From positions 17,493,678-17,557,677 of the forward strand of contig NC_092579.1 in assembly GCF_037975245.1 (NCBI RefSeq): DNA of 64,000 bases, written 5' to 3'. Shown piece after piece: positions 47,101 through 56,560 of the stretch. This DNA is from Apostichopus japonicus. Lineage: Eukaryota > Echinodermata > Holothuroidea > Aspidochirotida > Stichopodidae. Position 1 is the first letter of the stretch. Each line of letters opens with the position of its first letter. The notes under the pieces are model-generated. The model was not told where the DNA came from. It ran no database searches and saw nothing but the letters and a program-made list of their open reading frames with translations. The position numbers and the translations under genes were made by a program.

Positions 47101-47322
47101 TCTGTCGCTCCCATGGTGGTCGTTGCCATCCTAAACGGTTACGGGTACGAAGCTCTCCAGACGGATAGCCTCACGTCTCAGGAGTACAGCTCTCTGAGGA
47201 ACGCTATGTTCAACATTTCTTGTTTCTTCCCGTTGGTACTGAGCGTAAGCAGACTTTACACCTGGAGTAAATACAGCATTCGTAAGTCACACTCCCCAGT
47301 AGCTCGTCATGTTGAAACTTGA
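40230..47322 (+). CDS. MFSD13A: MFSD13A/TMEM180-like transporter, copy 2
   Basis: Four coding exons (40230-41126, 41678-41832, 43046-43129, 47043-47322) encode 471 residues. Exon lengths are 897, 155, 84 and 280, against 894, 155, 84 and 280 in copy 1, so the gene structure is identical. Starts MSVFSIDRNAFFLSLTLFGSG; contains WNAINDPLFAYWQD and VFGYNALFTKPAIS. Same inferred role as copy 1: a multi-pass MFS-type membrane protein of unknown substrate. All splice sites are consensus and all frames are open, so both copies look functional. Confidence 0.9.
41127..41677. other. MFSD13A copy 2 intron 1
   Basis: AT-rich, with a TTACATTATGT microsatellite-like stretch near 41325-41365. No element. 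Confidence 0.4.
41678..41832 (+). CDS. MFSD13A: MFSD13A copy 2 exon 2
   Basis: Encodes LTVFAVSPVIAIHGYYK... to AYMLID. Only about 70% identical to copy 1 at the DNA level, in contrast to the flanking exons. Acceptor TCTACAG, donor GTAATT. Confidence 0.87.
41833..43045. other. MFSD13A copy 2 intron 2
   Basis: AT-rich. Two diverged copies of a segment containing TGATGT.A.GATTTCAT...TCATCA.CAAC (about 42040-42100 and 42310-42360) suggest an old duplication. No gene. Confidence 0.4.
43046..43129 (+). CDS. MFSD13A: MFSD13A copy 2 exon 3
   Basis: 84 bases encoding CLSSFVFSLFNLTLSDIIDV. Acceptor TTTACAG, donor GTAAGC. Confidence 0.87.
43160..43547 (+). mobile_element. Complete tRNA-derived SINE with CTTCAA tail
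   Basis: About 388 bp. The head contains GTGGTCAAGTGGTTAAGGC (A box) and ACAGGTTCGAGCCCTGGCC (B box). The body contains GGGCAAGGCGCTTTATCTCC, and the tail is CTTCAACTTCAACTTCAAC. It is flanked by a 7-bp target duplication TATCAGT (43153-43159 and 43548-43554). The intact structure suggests recent insertion into intron 3 of MFSD13A copy 2. Confidence 0.88.
43690..44470. repeat. Tandem repeat of ~135-bp units (GATATCTCAAGAAGGG...GGTCAAAGGTCAT)
   Basis: About five diverged units, each with TTGTAAACACGATATCTCAA, a CATATTTGGTGTGTAG segment, CACATTAAGTACAAGAAGCC and GGTCAAAGGTCATTT. The same family, with the same leader TTTGGTTTCGATGATAATC, recurs at 46022-46640. Confidence 0.85.
44471..45460. other. 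MFSD13A copy 2 intron 3, middle part
   Basis: AT-rich with a G-rich tract at about 45008-45062. No gene recognised. Confidence 0.4.
45500..45690 (-). repeat. tRNA-like repeat, inverse copy of 56390-56560
   Basis: On the minus strand it contains AGTGGAGAAAATGTTTTATA, ACTAAGTCCAAAC, GGATCTTTAAATATTTG, then ACCTAATGGTCTAGTGGTAG (A-box-like) and GGTCCCTGGTTCAA (B-box-like). All of these are also present in order at 56390-56560. Confidence 0.7.
45735..45815 (-). repeat. Single tRNA-like unit related to the 54-56 kb array
   Basis: The minus strand reads GTGGTGCAGTGGTAGTGCTC, then TGACAAACTCAATGTCT and GGGTTCAAACCCCAG. This is the same order of motifs as the tandem units at 54370-55925. Confidence 0.68.
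46022..46640. repeat. Second block of the GATATCTCAAGAAGGG / GGTCAAAGGTCAT repeat
   Basis: About four diverged units of the family at 43690-44470, preceded by the same TTTGGTTTCGATGATAATC leader and a TG microsatellite (46065-46081). Confidence 0.82.
47043..47322 (+). CDS. MFSD13A: MFSD13A copy 2 terminal exon
   Basis: Encodes TPLSSSVFGYNALFTKPAIS... to ARHVET, then TGA. About 91% identical to copy 1 (counted by eye). Acceptor TTGCCCAG. Confidence 0.88.
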
Positions 47323-47660
47323 TTGGTCGTCCTCCCGTACTTGCCATATTACAACCTGATTGGTCCTTGACCATACTTTCAAGTGTCTTGCTATTTTGAA
47401 ACCTGATAGGTCATTTTTCATACTCCCCAGTAGCTCACCATGTTAAAACCTGATTGAAAGCAAGTCACACTTCCCATACTTCGCATATTAAAACCTGATA
47501 GGTCCGTATTCATACCTTCCAGTAGCTAGATCTGTTGAAACCTGTTTTTTTTTCATTCTCCCCTGAATGGTCAGTAAACCTATTGAAACCTGATTAGCCT
47601 TTTGTCATACTCCCAAGTACCTTACCATATCTAAAACCTTATTGATCATAAAGTCACACC
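47280..47660. repeat. Tandem repeat spanning the MFSD13A copy 2 stop codon and 3' UTR
   Basis: About five or six diverged units of 60-70 bp share CATACTCCCCAGTAGCTC.CCATGTT.AAACCTGATTGGTC. The first unit encodes the C-terminal tail (KSHSPVARHVET) and supplies the TGA stop; the rest form the 3' UTR. Confidence 0.78.
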
Positions 47661-50600
47661 CCAAACTAAAATTAGGACATGTCAAAACTTAATTGCTTTG
47701 AACCTGATGGGGTGTGAAATGACTAGACGGACTTGCTGCCTTGTCATGATGTACACTCTTCACCTTCACCTTCCAAATATGACACTGATATTAACAAATG
47801 GAAACAGTAACATAACCCCCAAGTATATGAGACACTGACCAGGATTGAATACATAAAATGAGCTAAGTTACGGAGCTTTTAAAAAGCCATAACAATGTCT
47901 GCACGTTCTTCACCATTTCATTGTCTTTTTATCTTGCCATATCAACATCTTTAAATATCTTGCCATGTCAACATCTCTTAAAGGTTCATATCAGGTCAAC
48001 TGAGGTGAATAACCCAGGTTCCTTATAGCTTATTGTGTGTTCAGAATCCAGATACATGTTGAAGGCAACCGATATGCACTCAGGAATGTCAAATACTCAG
48101 ACACCAATTTATCTCTGGAAGACAAAAATCATGTATTACCAATATACGCAAAATTAATATTTTTTCTACTCTCTTTTCTCTGTTTTGTATTTCAGATAAT
48201 ACTTTTCACAATTTTAAGGCTGATATTTGCTTCACTATTAATATGTAGCTTATATAGGATATATACAGTAGACTTTCTTAAATGACGTGTTAGTTTTCAT
48301 AAAATTTTTACACACAATTTAACAGTATTTTCTTATAAACCTATTCGAGAATTTTTATGTGATATTCCAGGTGACATTTTCAAAACTGATGCTTTACCTC
48401 ATAATGCTGCCTGTTAATATCATGGCTTATCATTTGATAATCAATTAGGAAAGTGTGATATTCTATAATGCTGCACAAATACACAATGTAAAAATATGAA
48501 ATAGTTCTAAACATAAACAGTCTTTCAAATCATATTTTTTATTGTAAAATTTCAGATAAATCAAAATGACAGAAATGTGCTTGATAGTCTATTATAGGTC
48601 AGTCAAGCTGCTTACAACTTAAAATTGTCTTGTAGCCACCCAGGAAATAATTAATTCTTGTAATATGAAGTGAAACAAATGATGTTTCCATTTGCTAAAA
48701 TATAAAGCCTTGCATATCCACTTTAATATTGATCTTTGAGATGTCAAGTACAAAATGATACAAAATATTTTTAATATAAAAATAAAATAAAACTGTTAGC
48801 AAAATGCTTATCCACTAGAGAGCCTGTGTAATAGAATGTGTAAAAGTAAGTTGGCCAATCTATTTCATTGTGTTCACCATGCTCATTAACCTGTCTGTAT
48901 TCTGTGTGTGTTTTTGTCCCTTCTGTTACATGTCATTTAGCCTTTGAAGAAGATCCTGCTAGGATTGAAACGTCACGCCAACTTAACTTTTACACAAAAT
49001 ATTTTTAAATGAATGTCTCACTTTAGATATTCTTCTAATATTCAGTTTTAGGAAAAGAGTCATAATTTAAAAAAAAAAAATTTGCATTTTAAAGATGTAA
49101 CTGATTCTTGCTTGGATTAATTCATACTTGATGTTAATAATTTATATATTTTTGACTAATCCATAAGAGGAGATGCCTGAAATATGAAATCTTTCTCTGT
49201 AGTTAACCTTTACTCCAAACTATACTTTCTTAGACGTTGTCATCAGTATTGCCGCCAAAGTGTGGGTCCATTATAAAGCATTACCGAAGGTTTGAAAAAG
49301 GCTTAATTTCCCGGGGGGAGGGGGGGGTGCTCTGACCTGCCAATACTATTCCTGGACATTTCAGGAGTCTTAAATTAGATGAGGAGTTGTCAAAAGATGT
49401 GTGTTGAGGTTTGAATATGGGTGACCATTATTTGACCTTTTCTAGCATATTTGTTGGCTATACTGACGACTTAAGGGTAAAGTGGGCAAGCCGTCCAGGT
49501 TTCATGCCAAAGATGAAAACTCTTGTCAAAAGAGAGACACCTTCTCATATCTCTTATGTGTGTGTTACAATAGACTAAGCATGACTACCTTTTACCCTGG
49601 CATATATTAAAACCAATGGTGATATGTTTGAACAGCTATCTATCTCGTACCCCTTCATGTTGATTTGTATCTCAATTACATTTAATACGTTCTAGGTTTG
49701 TTAAAGAGTAACATGAAGAAGTACTGCAACAGAATCATGAAAACAGTTGAGTGATGCACTGCTGGAGTCTTGTTATTTGAGAAATATATTTGAAATGAGA
49801 AACCACACAAAGGGTCGTCATATTGTTGGTCGAGTTTATGATATTTCATTACATACTGACTATTTGCAGGAGACATTAGTCAGACTGAGACTAAAGTGAT
49901 ATTGATGTCTATCGTCATTTTGGCGTAGTAACTTCAAGAAATGGGGGGGGGGGGCAACCTGCTGGAACAATACATATTGTGTGCATAAAGGGTGTTTGCA
50001 TTGATCCAGTAGCAATGGGGATCTGTCTTTTGCCAAACCACCACCAACCCCCCCCCTTCCCACCCCCATCATCCCTACCCTTTATTCTTCTTTCCTACAT
50101 TGAAAGGTATTTAAATGACAGAACTGCAGTGCAAAATGGAGTCATATGAGAACACAAAAACACATTCAAAAGCGTTCGTACACATGATAGTTTTTTCTGA
50201 TTCTTTGGAGTAATTTCATTTTCCATTTGACAAAGTTCAACCAATGTGGTTAAACTGAAGACAATTATCCCCCCCCCCCCCCCTTCAACTAAAATAAATA
50301 AATAAAAACCACCAGAATGAGGTAGAAAGAGTTTTAAGCAATTTATTTCAAAGACGTATTTCGTTAAAATATTCCTAGTTTGCTAGGAATGTGTTCTTGT
50401 AAAGAATACATTCATGCAGACGAAAAAGGAATATCAGCCCAATTAGGAATTAAATTTCAACATCTGAAGAAGAAGAAACACTTGTTTCTTTCAAGGAACA
50501 GTTTTTTTTTTAAATATAAAATAATAGATACCACAACTTTCTACATTTTTCTGTACCACTGAACTTGAGACATTCTTGGAAGTACAACGTTGCTTTCGTC

Positions 50601-50749
50601 ATAAAGACATAAGGTCCCAGTATATGAGAGGGCCCAAGTAAGCAAATAGGTCCCAGAAAACCAATCAATAATTTTTAAGATTTAAATTCTTTGATTTCCT
50701 AGTTGCTAAAGTAATGGTCAAGGCAACGTTTGATGAATCTGCTTAGCTC
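47661..50749. other. Intergenic DNA, no gene seen
   Basis: AT-rich, with homopolymer C/G tracts near 49312-49327, 49943-49952, 50049-50056 and 50269-50283. At 48940-48976, TTTGAAGAAGATCCTGC, then TAGGATTGAAACGTCA, is a small hairpin motif discussed in the findings. Confidence 0.4.
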
Positions 50750-50934
50750 ATTTCGCGGCGCGGTTGGGGTTGAAAACTATTAATATACAACAACCAGTTA
50801 AAACAACAGTACCGGGCAGTATTTTATCACCCTCCATTCCATTTTTGAAGAACAAAATTAAGATTAAAACATTGAACACTTCGCTTAGCATGCAACTTCC
50901 GAGGAACAACACAAAACCGGAAAACATTTATGAA

Positions 50935-51118
50935 TAATAAAGGTTTGATTTGACTGCTTTGAAATCACTTATCACTGACAAGATGCGTGGAGCGCCCTCT
51001 TTTGTCGCCTTTATCGCTTCTATTTCTTAGCTTACAACTTCCGAGGAACAATAGAAGACCGAAAAACATTTCGGACGAACAAAGGTTTGTGAAACCTTTG
51101 TTCTGCCTAAAAGATATA
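50935..51118. repeat. Repeat related to the foldback element at 53017-53452
   Basis: Shares AAAGGTTTGATTTGACTGC / TTTGAAATCAC, AAGATGCGT.GAGGCGCCCT and CAACTTC.GAGGAACAATAGAA with 53155-53345. It ends in the palindrome GAACAAAGGTTTGTGAAACC, then TTTGTTC. Confidence 0.65.
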
Positions 51119-51120
51119 CA

Positions 51121-52872
51121 GAAAGTTGGTTTATTGTAGATTTGTGTGCGCGGAATTAGCCTGATTGATACGGGGAAAGATGATTACTTTGCTCCTGGTG
51201 GGTTCTGGTGCGGTTATCTATAATTCTTTCGAAACTCCTTACCTAAGGCTGGGAGGAGACTAATTGGTCAATAGTTTTGAATTTTGGTGCGGTCTTTACT
51301 TAGTTTCGGTATTAAACATTTTTTGGCGGATTTCCATGGGGTTGTGAAATAACCCAGTCTAATGAGTTCGTTAAATAGTGGGGAAATATGAGAGTTAACC
51401 AAGGGCGTAGGAACCGGGGGGCTGGGGGCGCCAGCCCCCCAGTGAAAAATGTGGAGGGGCGGAAGTATCATTCCGCCCCCCCCCCCGGTTCGCCAGTCAG
51501 AAAACCCTTTTTCATTTTCAAATGAGAAAAAAAAATCTCATTTGGAGCACCAAATTGCATCTAAGGCCTGGTGAAAATACAAAATTAAGTTTACAAAATG
51601 GAGTGGGTGTTGAAGTGTGCTATATTGCACCAAATTGCATCTGAGGCCACCTGGAAATGCAAAAAAATCCAAAGGGGAGGGGGACACCCCCTCCCCTTAG
51701 ACCCCTCCCCCAGGCCGGCCATCAGTTTTCAGCCCCCCACTCAAAAGTACCTTCCTACGCCACTGGAGTTAACGAATATCGGAGGGGAGTTTTTAAGCAT
51801 TTGGTCATTTATGTTGTCAAGACCTGGGGAGGGGACATTTTATAGTGGCACCATACCAATTGTTTATATCTATTTTTATGAGTAAAGGATGTTTTCTTTG
51901 AGACATCCTAAGGGGTTGGAGTTAAAGCTGGTTCCATTACTGATACTTGTACGGTCTATTTCGTGTTGGAATCTGTTGGAATCGTATGGAGGGCCATCTA
52001 AGATAATGAATATACTTTCAAAGTACGATTCAATTAGCTTTATTTGGTCTTGAGTTTTTGTGATAAGGTTACCTACGTTATCTCTAAGGCCTTGGTCTGT
52101 TTTACCTGTGTTTGGGGTTGTAATGGGTTTAATGATTTTTTCTTTTAATTTTCCAAAAGTGTTTCGGGTTTTTATCATTAACGATTGAATTGCAGTTGTA
52201 TTGGACGCGGTTTTGTTCATCATCCGCCAATATTAATCTGTTTATTGCTATTTAAGTTGGTTAATTTGGGCTTTTTTAGTTGGATCTCGGGAGATCATAT
52301 AGGTTCTTCGTAGGCGACGTCTGAGTTTCATAAGTATAAGGATATTCTTATTTAGTTTTCGTTTTCTGTTTTGTTTTAAGGGACAGTACCTTTTGAAAGT
52401 ATTGAAGATATGATGGGAAACACTGTCACAGTAATTGTCGATGTAATTTAGCTCGTTGTTTTGGTTGTTGTATTTGGGGAGTCTGTTTTATTGTAATTAT
52501 ACGTCAATTCGTTATTTTGTATGCGGTTGAGGTTTATGTCTAGCTCAAAAACGAGTGGAAAATGGTCACTGATTTAGTCATCTTCTAGGATTTTTATCGA
52601 ATGTGTTTTAGTTGCGAGGTGATTTGAGGTTATATGGGTAGTCAAGTAGTTCTGTAATATTGTGGTTTATTTGGTTTATCCTAGTTTTGGTATTTGGTTA
52701 ATTATCGTTAAGTTGTATTTATCACATATTTCTAATAGAGATTTGCCTTTTTCAGATATTTTAGTGCTACCAAAAATAATGTGGTGGGCATTTACTATGA
52801 CTTTTGCATTTTTATTAGAACATTTTTTTATTATTATAGCGCTGGATATGGGCTCATTTGGGGGACTATAAT
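51121..52872 (-). mobile_element. Truncated Jockey-like LINE, copy B
   Basis: Minus-strand frames give the end of the endonuclease domain near 52850, a linker, and the start of the reverse transcriptase (LFNELIRLGYFTTPWKSAKK then KLSKDRTKIQNY). Nucleotide similarity to copy A is strong at both ends (51121-51200 with 61501-61580; 52541-52872 with 61575-61890). ORF1 and the catalytic RT core are absent. It is interrupted by a hAT-type MITE at 51400-51765. Confidence 0.8.
51400..51765. mobile_element. hAT-type MITE nested in LINE copy B
   Basis: 366 bp with ends CAAGGGCGTAGGAA and TTCCTACGCCACTG, flanked by the exact 8-bp duplication GAGTTAAC (51392-51399 and 51766-51773). It is the inverse-oriented relative of 23053-23394, sharing GATGGCCGGCCTGGGG and TGGGGGCGCCAGCCC-type segments. 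Confidence 0.88.
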
Positions 52873-52935
52873 CATACCACGAAAGTGTCCATTAGCTATA
52901 GGTTGAATTGAGGGTGTGTTATTCTTGCGTCAAAT

Positions 52936-53016
52936 GCAGTGGCGTAGGAAGGTACTTTTGAGTGAAGGGGCTGAAGACTGATGGCCGGCATGGGGGAGGG
53001 GTCTAAGGGGGGGGGG
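52936..53016. mobile_element. hAT-type MITE fragment
   Basis: Starts CAGTGGCGTAGGAAGGTACT, then follows the same family through GATGGCCGGCATGGGG. It stops abruptly where the foldback element at 53017 begins. Confidence 0.75.
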
Positions 53017-53452
53017 TTCGTAATCAGCGTGTCGCGAACTACCAGAAAAGATACACATTTATCGCCTTTGCGACAAAATGATTTTTCACCTAAAAAACCG
53101 TAAGGGGTACGTACCCCTTGCAGTTTTTGCCAAAACTGACCCATTTATTATTCATAAATGTCAAGATAAAACTCAAGATGATAAACAAAGGTTTGATTTT
53201 ACTGCTTTGAAATCACGTATTACTGGCAAGATGCGTCGAGGCGCCCTATTATGACACTTATTTCGCTCAGTTTGCAACTTCAGAGGAACAATAGAAAAGC
53301 GAAAAACTTTTAGGGACAACAAAAGGTTTTAAGCCTTTGTTTGTCGTAAAAGTTTTTCAATCTAACTTTTTTTTTTGAGGTGAAAAAACTTGTTGTCGCA
53401 AAAGCGATATATGTGCATCTTTTCTGGTAGTTCGCGACACGCTGATTACGAA
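53017..53452. mobile_element. Foldback/TIR element with ~82-bp terminal inverted repeats
   Basis: Left end TTCGTAATCAGCGTGTCGCG, then AACTACCAGAAAAGAT...; the right end is its inverse complement to about 53371, with roughly 85% identity. The interior (53150-53345) is shared with 50935-51118. No transposase frame, so non-autonomous. The superfamily is not identified. Confidence 0.82.
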
Positions 53453-54099
53453 TCTGAAGTTTATTTTGGAATTGGGTACCAAAAAGAGGTACTTTTTAAC
53501 TTTTCAAGACAAAAAACCTATTTTTGGCGCAAGTAGAAATTGCCAAAATTGACCCCAAAATCGATTTCGCCCAAATGACGTAATTTGTATATTTATTTAA
53601 AGAAAAAGTCTACAATGAAATTGTAAATAGACTTAAAGGAAGAAAACTGTGTGGTGTCTATTCAGAAAAAAAAAATCACATTAAATTTGGTTTGCTATTT
53701 TCCAAGCTATATAAATGTTGTCTATAAGTACATATGTATATATAGTATAATTTTGTATATTCATCACTGTTTTGTACAATGACATTGTCATTAAACTGAA
53801 AGAAAATAATACTTATAATACTTATCATATCACTTAGCATATCTCTTTTCTTTCTTCAGGGAGTCTTCTACATTGTTAAGCTATTGTATGCTTTATAGAA
53901 GACTTCCTTTCCCTTTGTATATTTGCACGTGAAAAAAACAAAATAAATCAAATCAAATAAATAATAATTATTTCTAAACAGTAACAGTGGTTAGTGCTAT
54001 GTACTCAGAAAGTAAGACAAACTCTTTGTCTAGAATTCAACTCATTTGTATTGATTTGGTATTTCTTTTCCTCATTTTGCAGTTAAAATATTAGAAAAG
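53453..54099. other. AT-rich spacer with degenerate array unit
   Basis: No gene. Around 53978-54040, CAGTGGTTAGTGCTATGTAC...GACAAACTCTTTGTCTAGAATTCAA looks like a decayed unit of the following tRNA-like array. Confidence 0.4.
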
Positions 54100-55925
54100 C
54101 CTATCATTTCTCAATAAACAGTTACTGTGGCGCAGTTGTTATGTTGTATAATTTTGCATATTTGTTATTGTTTTGAACAACGAAATTGTCAATAAACTGG
54201 GGGAAAAAATGAGACAGAGGATGCATTTGATTTTCTAGTTGTTTGCCTCCTAATATGGTGAAGATTAAATATTAGAAACGAGTATTAATTCTCAACAGAG
54301 CATTTTGATTTTCTGTTCATTCCCTTCTTCTATTCTGAGTTTAAATATTAGAAACGAGTATTAATTTCCAACAGTTCTCGTGGAGCAGTTGGTAGTGCTC
54401 TGTAATTGAGAGAGACAGACAAACTCCATGTCTCCGGTTCGATCCCCAGACAGAGCATTTTGATTTTTTGCTCTTTTACTGATTCCATTCTGGACTTTAA
54501 AGTTTAAATATTAGAAACGAGCATCAATTCTCAACAATTCTAGTGGCGCAGTTGGTAGTGCTCTGGTCTGGAGAGACACAGACAAACTCAATGTCTCCGG
54601 TTCGATCCCCAGACAGAGCATTTTGATTTTTTGCTCTTTTACTGATTCCATTCTGGACTTTGAAGTTTAAATATTAGAAACGAGCATTAATTCTCAACAG
54701 CTCTAGTGGCGCAGTTGGTAGTGCTCTGTAACTGAGAGAGACAGCCAAACTCCATGTCTCAGGTTCGATTCCCAGACAGAGCATTTTGATTTTCTGTTCT
54801 TTTACTGATTCCATTCTGGACTTTGAAGTTTAAATATTAGAAACGAGCATTAATTCTCAACAGTTCTAGTGGCATAGTTGGCAGTGCTCTGGACTGGAGA
54901 GACACAGACAAACTCGATGTCTCAGGTTCGATCCCAGACAGAGCATCTTGATTTTTTGCTCTTTTACTGATTCCATTCTGAACTTTGAAGTTTAAATATT
55001 AGAAACGAGTATTAATTTTCAACAGTTCTAGTGGCGCAGTTGGTAGTGCTCTGGACTGGAGAGACACAGACAAACTCAATGTCTCCGGTTCGATCCCCAG
55101 ACAGAGCATTTTGATTTTTTGCTCTTTTACTGATTCCATTCTGGACTTGAAGTTTAAATATTAGAAACGAGCATTAATTCTCAACAGTTCTAGTGGCGCA
55201 GTTGGTAGTGCTCTGGACTGGAGAGAGACAGACAAACTCCATGTCTCCGGTTCGATTCCCAGACAGAGCATTTTGATTTTCTTTTCTTTTCCTTCTTCCA
55301 TTCTGGACTTTGAAGTTTAAATATTAGAAACGAGCATTAATTCTCAACAGTTCTAGTGGCGCAGTTGGTAGTGCTCTGGACTGGAGAGACACAGACAAAC
55401 GCCATGTCTCCGGTTCAATCCCCAGACAGAGCATTTTGATTTTCTTCTCTTTTCCTTCTTCCATTCTGGACTTTGAAGTTTAAATATTAGAAACGAGCAT
55501 TAATTCTCAACAGTTCTAGTGGCGCAGTTGGTAGTGCTCTGGACTGGAGAGACACAGACAAACGCCATGTCTCCGGTTCAATCCCCAGACAGAGCATTTT
55601 GATTTTCTTCTCTTTTCCTTCTTCCATTCTGGACTTTGAAGTTTAAATATTAGAAACGAGCATTAATTCTCAACAGTTCTAGTGGCGCAGTTGGTAGTGC
55701 TCTGGACTGGAGAGACACAGACAAACTCCATGTCTCCGGTTCGATCCCCAGACAGAGCATTTTGATTTTCTTCTCTTTTCCTTCTTACATTCTGGACTTT
55801 GAAGTTTAAATATTAGAAACGAGCATTAATTCTCAACAGTTCTAGTGGCGCAGTTGGTAGTGCTCTGGACTGGAGAGACACAGACAAACTCCATGTCTCC
55901 GGTTCGATCCCCAGACAGAGCATCA
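54100..55925 (+). repeat. Tandem array of tRNA-like units, about ten copies of ~162 bp
   Basis: Each unit has a body CTAGTGGCGCAGTTGGTAGT...GACAAACTCCATGTCTCCGG, then TTCGATCCCCAGACAGAGC, followed by TTTTGATTTT and a spacer ending TTAAATATTAGAAACGAGCA. TGGCGCAGTTGG fits the Pol III A box and GGTTCGATTCC the B box, and a T run follows like a Pol III terminator. Units start near 54376, 54535, 54698, 54861, 55022, 55184, 55347, 55512, 55677 and 55838, with one decayed copy near 54120. The anticodon arm is not canonical, so these are tRNA-like or SINE-derived rather than functional tRNA genes. Confidence 0.85.
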
Positions 55926-56009
55926 TGTCTGCGGTTAATGTCCAGACAGAGCCTTTTACTTTTCTGTTCTTTGGAGGGAGTGGAAGTATAAATATAAGAA
56001 ACGAAGTTT

Positions 56010-56110
56010 TTCCAGAGGGAACCGAAATGGTGTAATTGGTTATTCCATCGTTCAGAAAGCGATTGGTTTGGATTGCATCGGTTCAAGTCCCAGGTGAGTA
56101 TTTGCAAAAG
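56010..56110 (+). repeat. Diverged tRNA-like unit after the array
   Basis: AATGGTGTAATTGGTTATTC (A-box-like) and ATCGGTTCAAGTCCCAGG (B-box-like) lie about 45 bp apart. The unit is preceded by TATAAATATAAGAAACGAAG, which resembles the array spacer. Confidence 0.55.
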
Positions 56111-56370
56111 GAGTTCTGACAAGTGGATAAGGTGAATCCCGAAGGCGGGCGGTCCCCCTCCTCCTGGCAGGTGGACAAGGTGAGTACCGAAGGTGAGAGG
56201 GGGCAGAGGTGAGAGGGGGTGAGGGTGCGGACAAGGTGAGGTCGCTGCCCCCCTCCCCCTGACAAGGTAAAGGCGCGGACAAGTGGAGTTCGCCGCCACC
56301 CCCCCCCTGACAAGGTTCAACGCGGACAAGGTGAGTCCGCCGCCACTCCCCCCCCCTGACTAGCTAATCG
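56110..56370. repeat. GC-rich simple repeat (GACAAGGTGAG / CCCCCTGACAAGG)
   Basis: Irregular repeats of GACAAGGTGAG.CCGCCGCC and CCCCCTGACAAGG. The open frames across it are products of the repeat, not genes. Confidence 0.75.
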
Positions 56371-56389
56371 GGGGTGAGGGAGCAGTGGA

Positions 56390-56560
56390 GAAAATGTTTT
56401 ACAAAAAAGACTAAGTCCAAACAGCAGGATCTTTAAATATTTGTAAAGCTTTTGCAACCAGAGGCCTACCTAATGGTCTAGTGGTTAAGACTTTTGCTTT
56501 TGCATCTCAAGGTCCCTGGCTCAAACTCAACCTCTGCTTTTCCTTTTACAATACTCAAGT
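56390..56560 (+). repeat. tRNA-like repeat, direct counterpart of 45500-45690
   Basis: AGTGGAGAAAATGTTTTACA, ACTAAGTCCAAAC and GGATCTTTAAATATTTG, then CCTAATGGTCTAGTGGTTAA (A-box-like) and AAGGTCCCTGGCTCAAACTC. Confidence 0.7.

Noticed and set aside
54376-55921. Functional tRNA gene cluster
   Set aside because: A and B boxes are good, but the anticodon and T stems do not pair as in a tRNA and the 5' and 3' ends do not form an acceptor stem at the expected positions.
55826-56329. 167-codon minus-strand proline-rich frame
   Set aside because: It runs across the tRNA-like array end and the GC-rich GACAAGGTGAG repeat; composition and phase follow the repeats.
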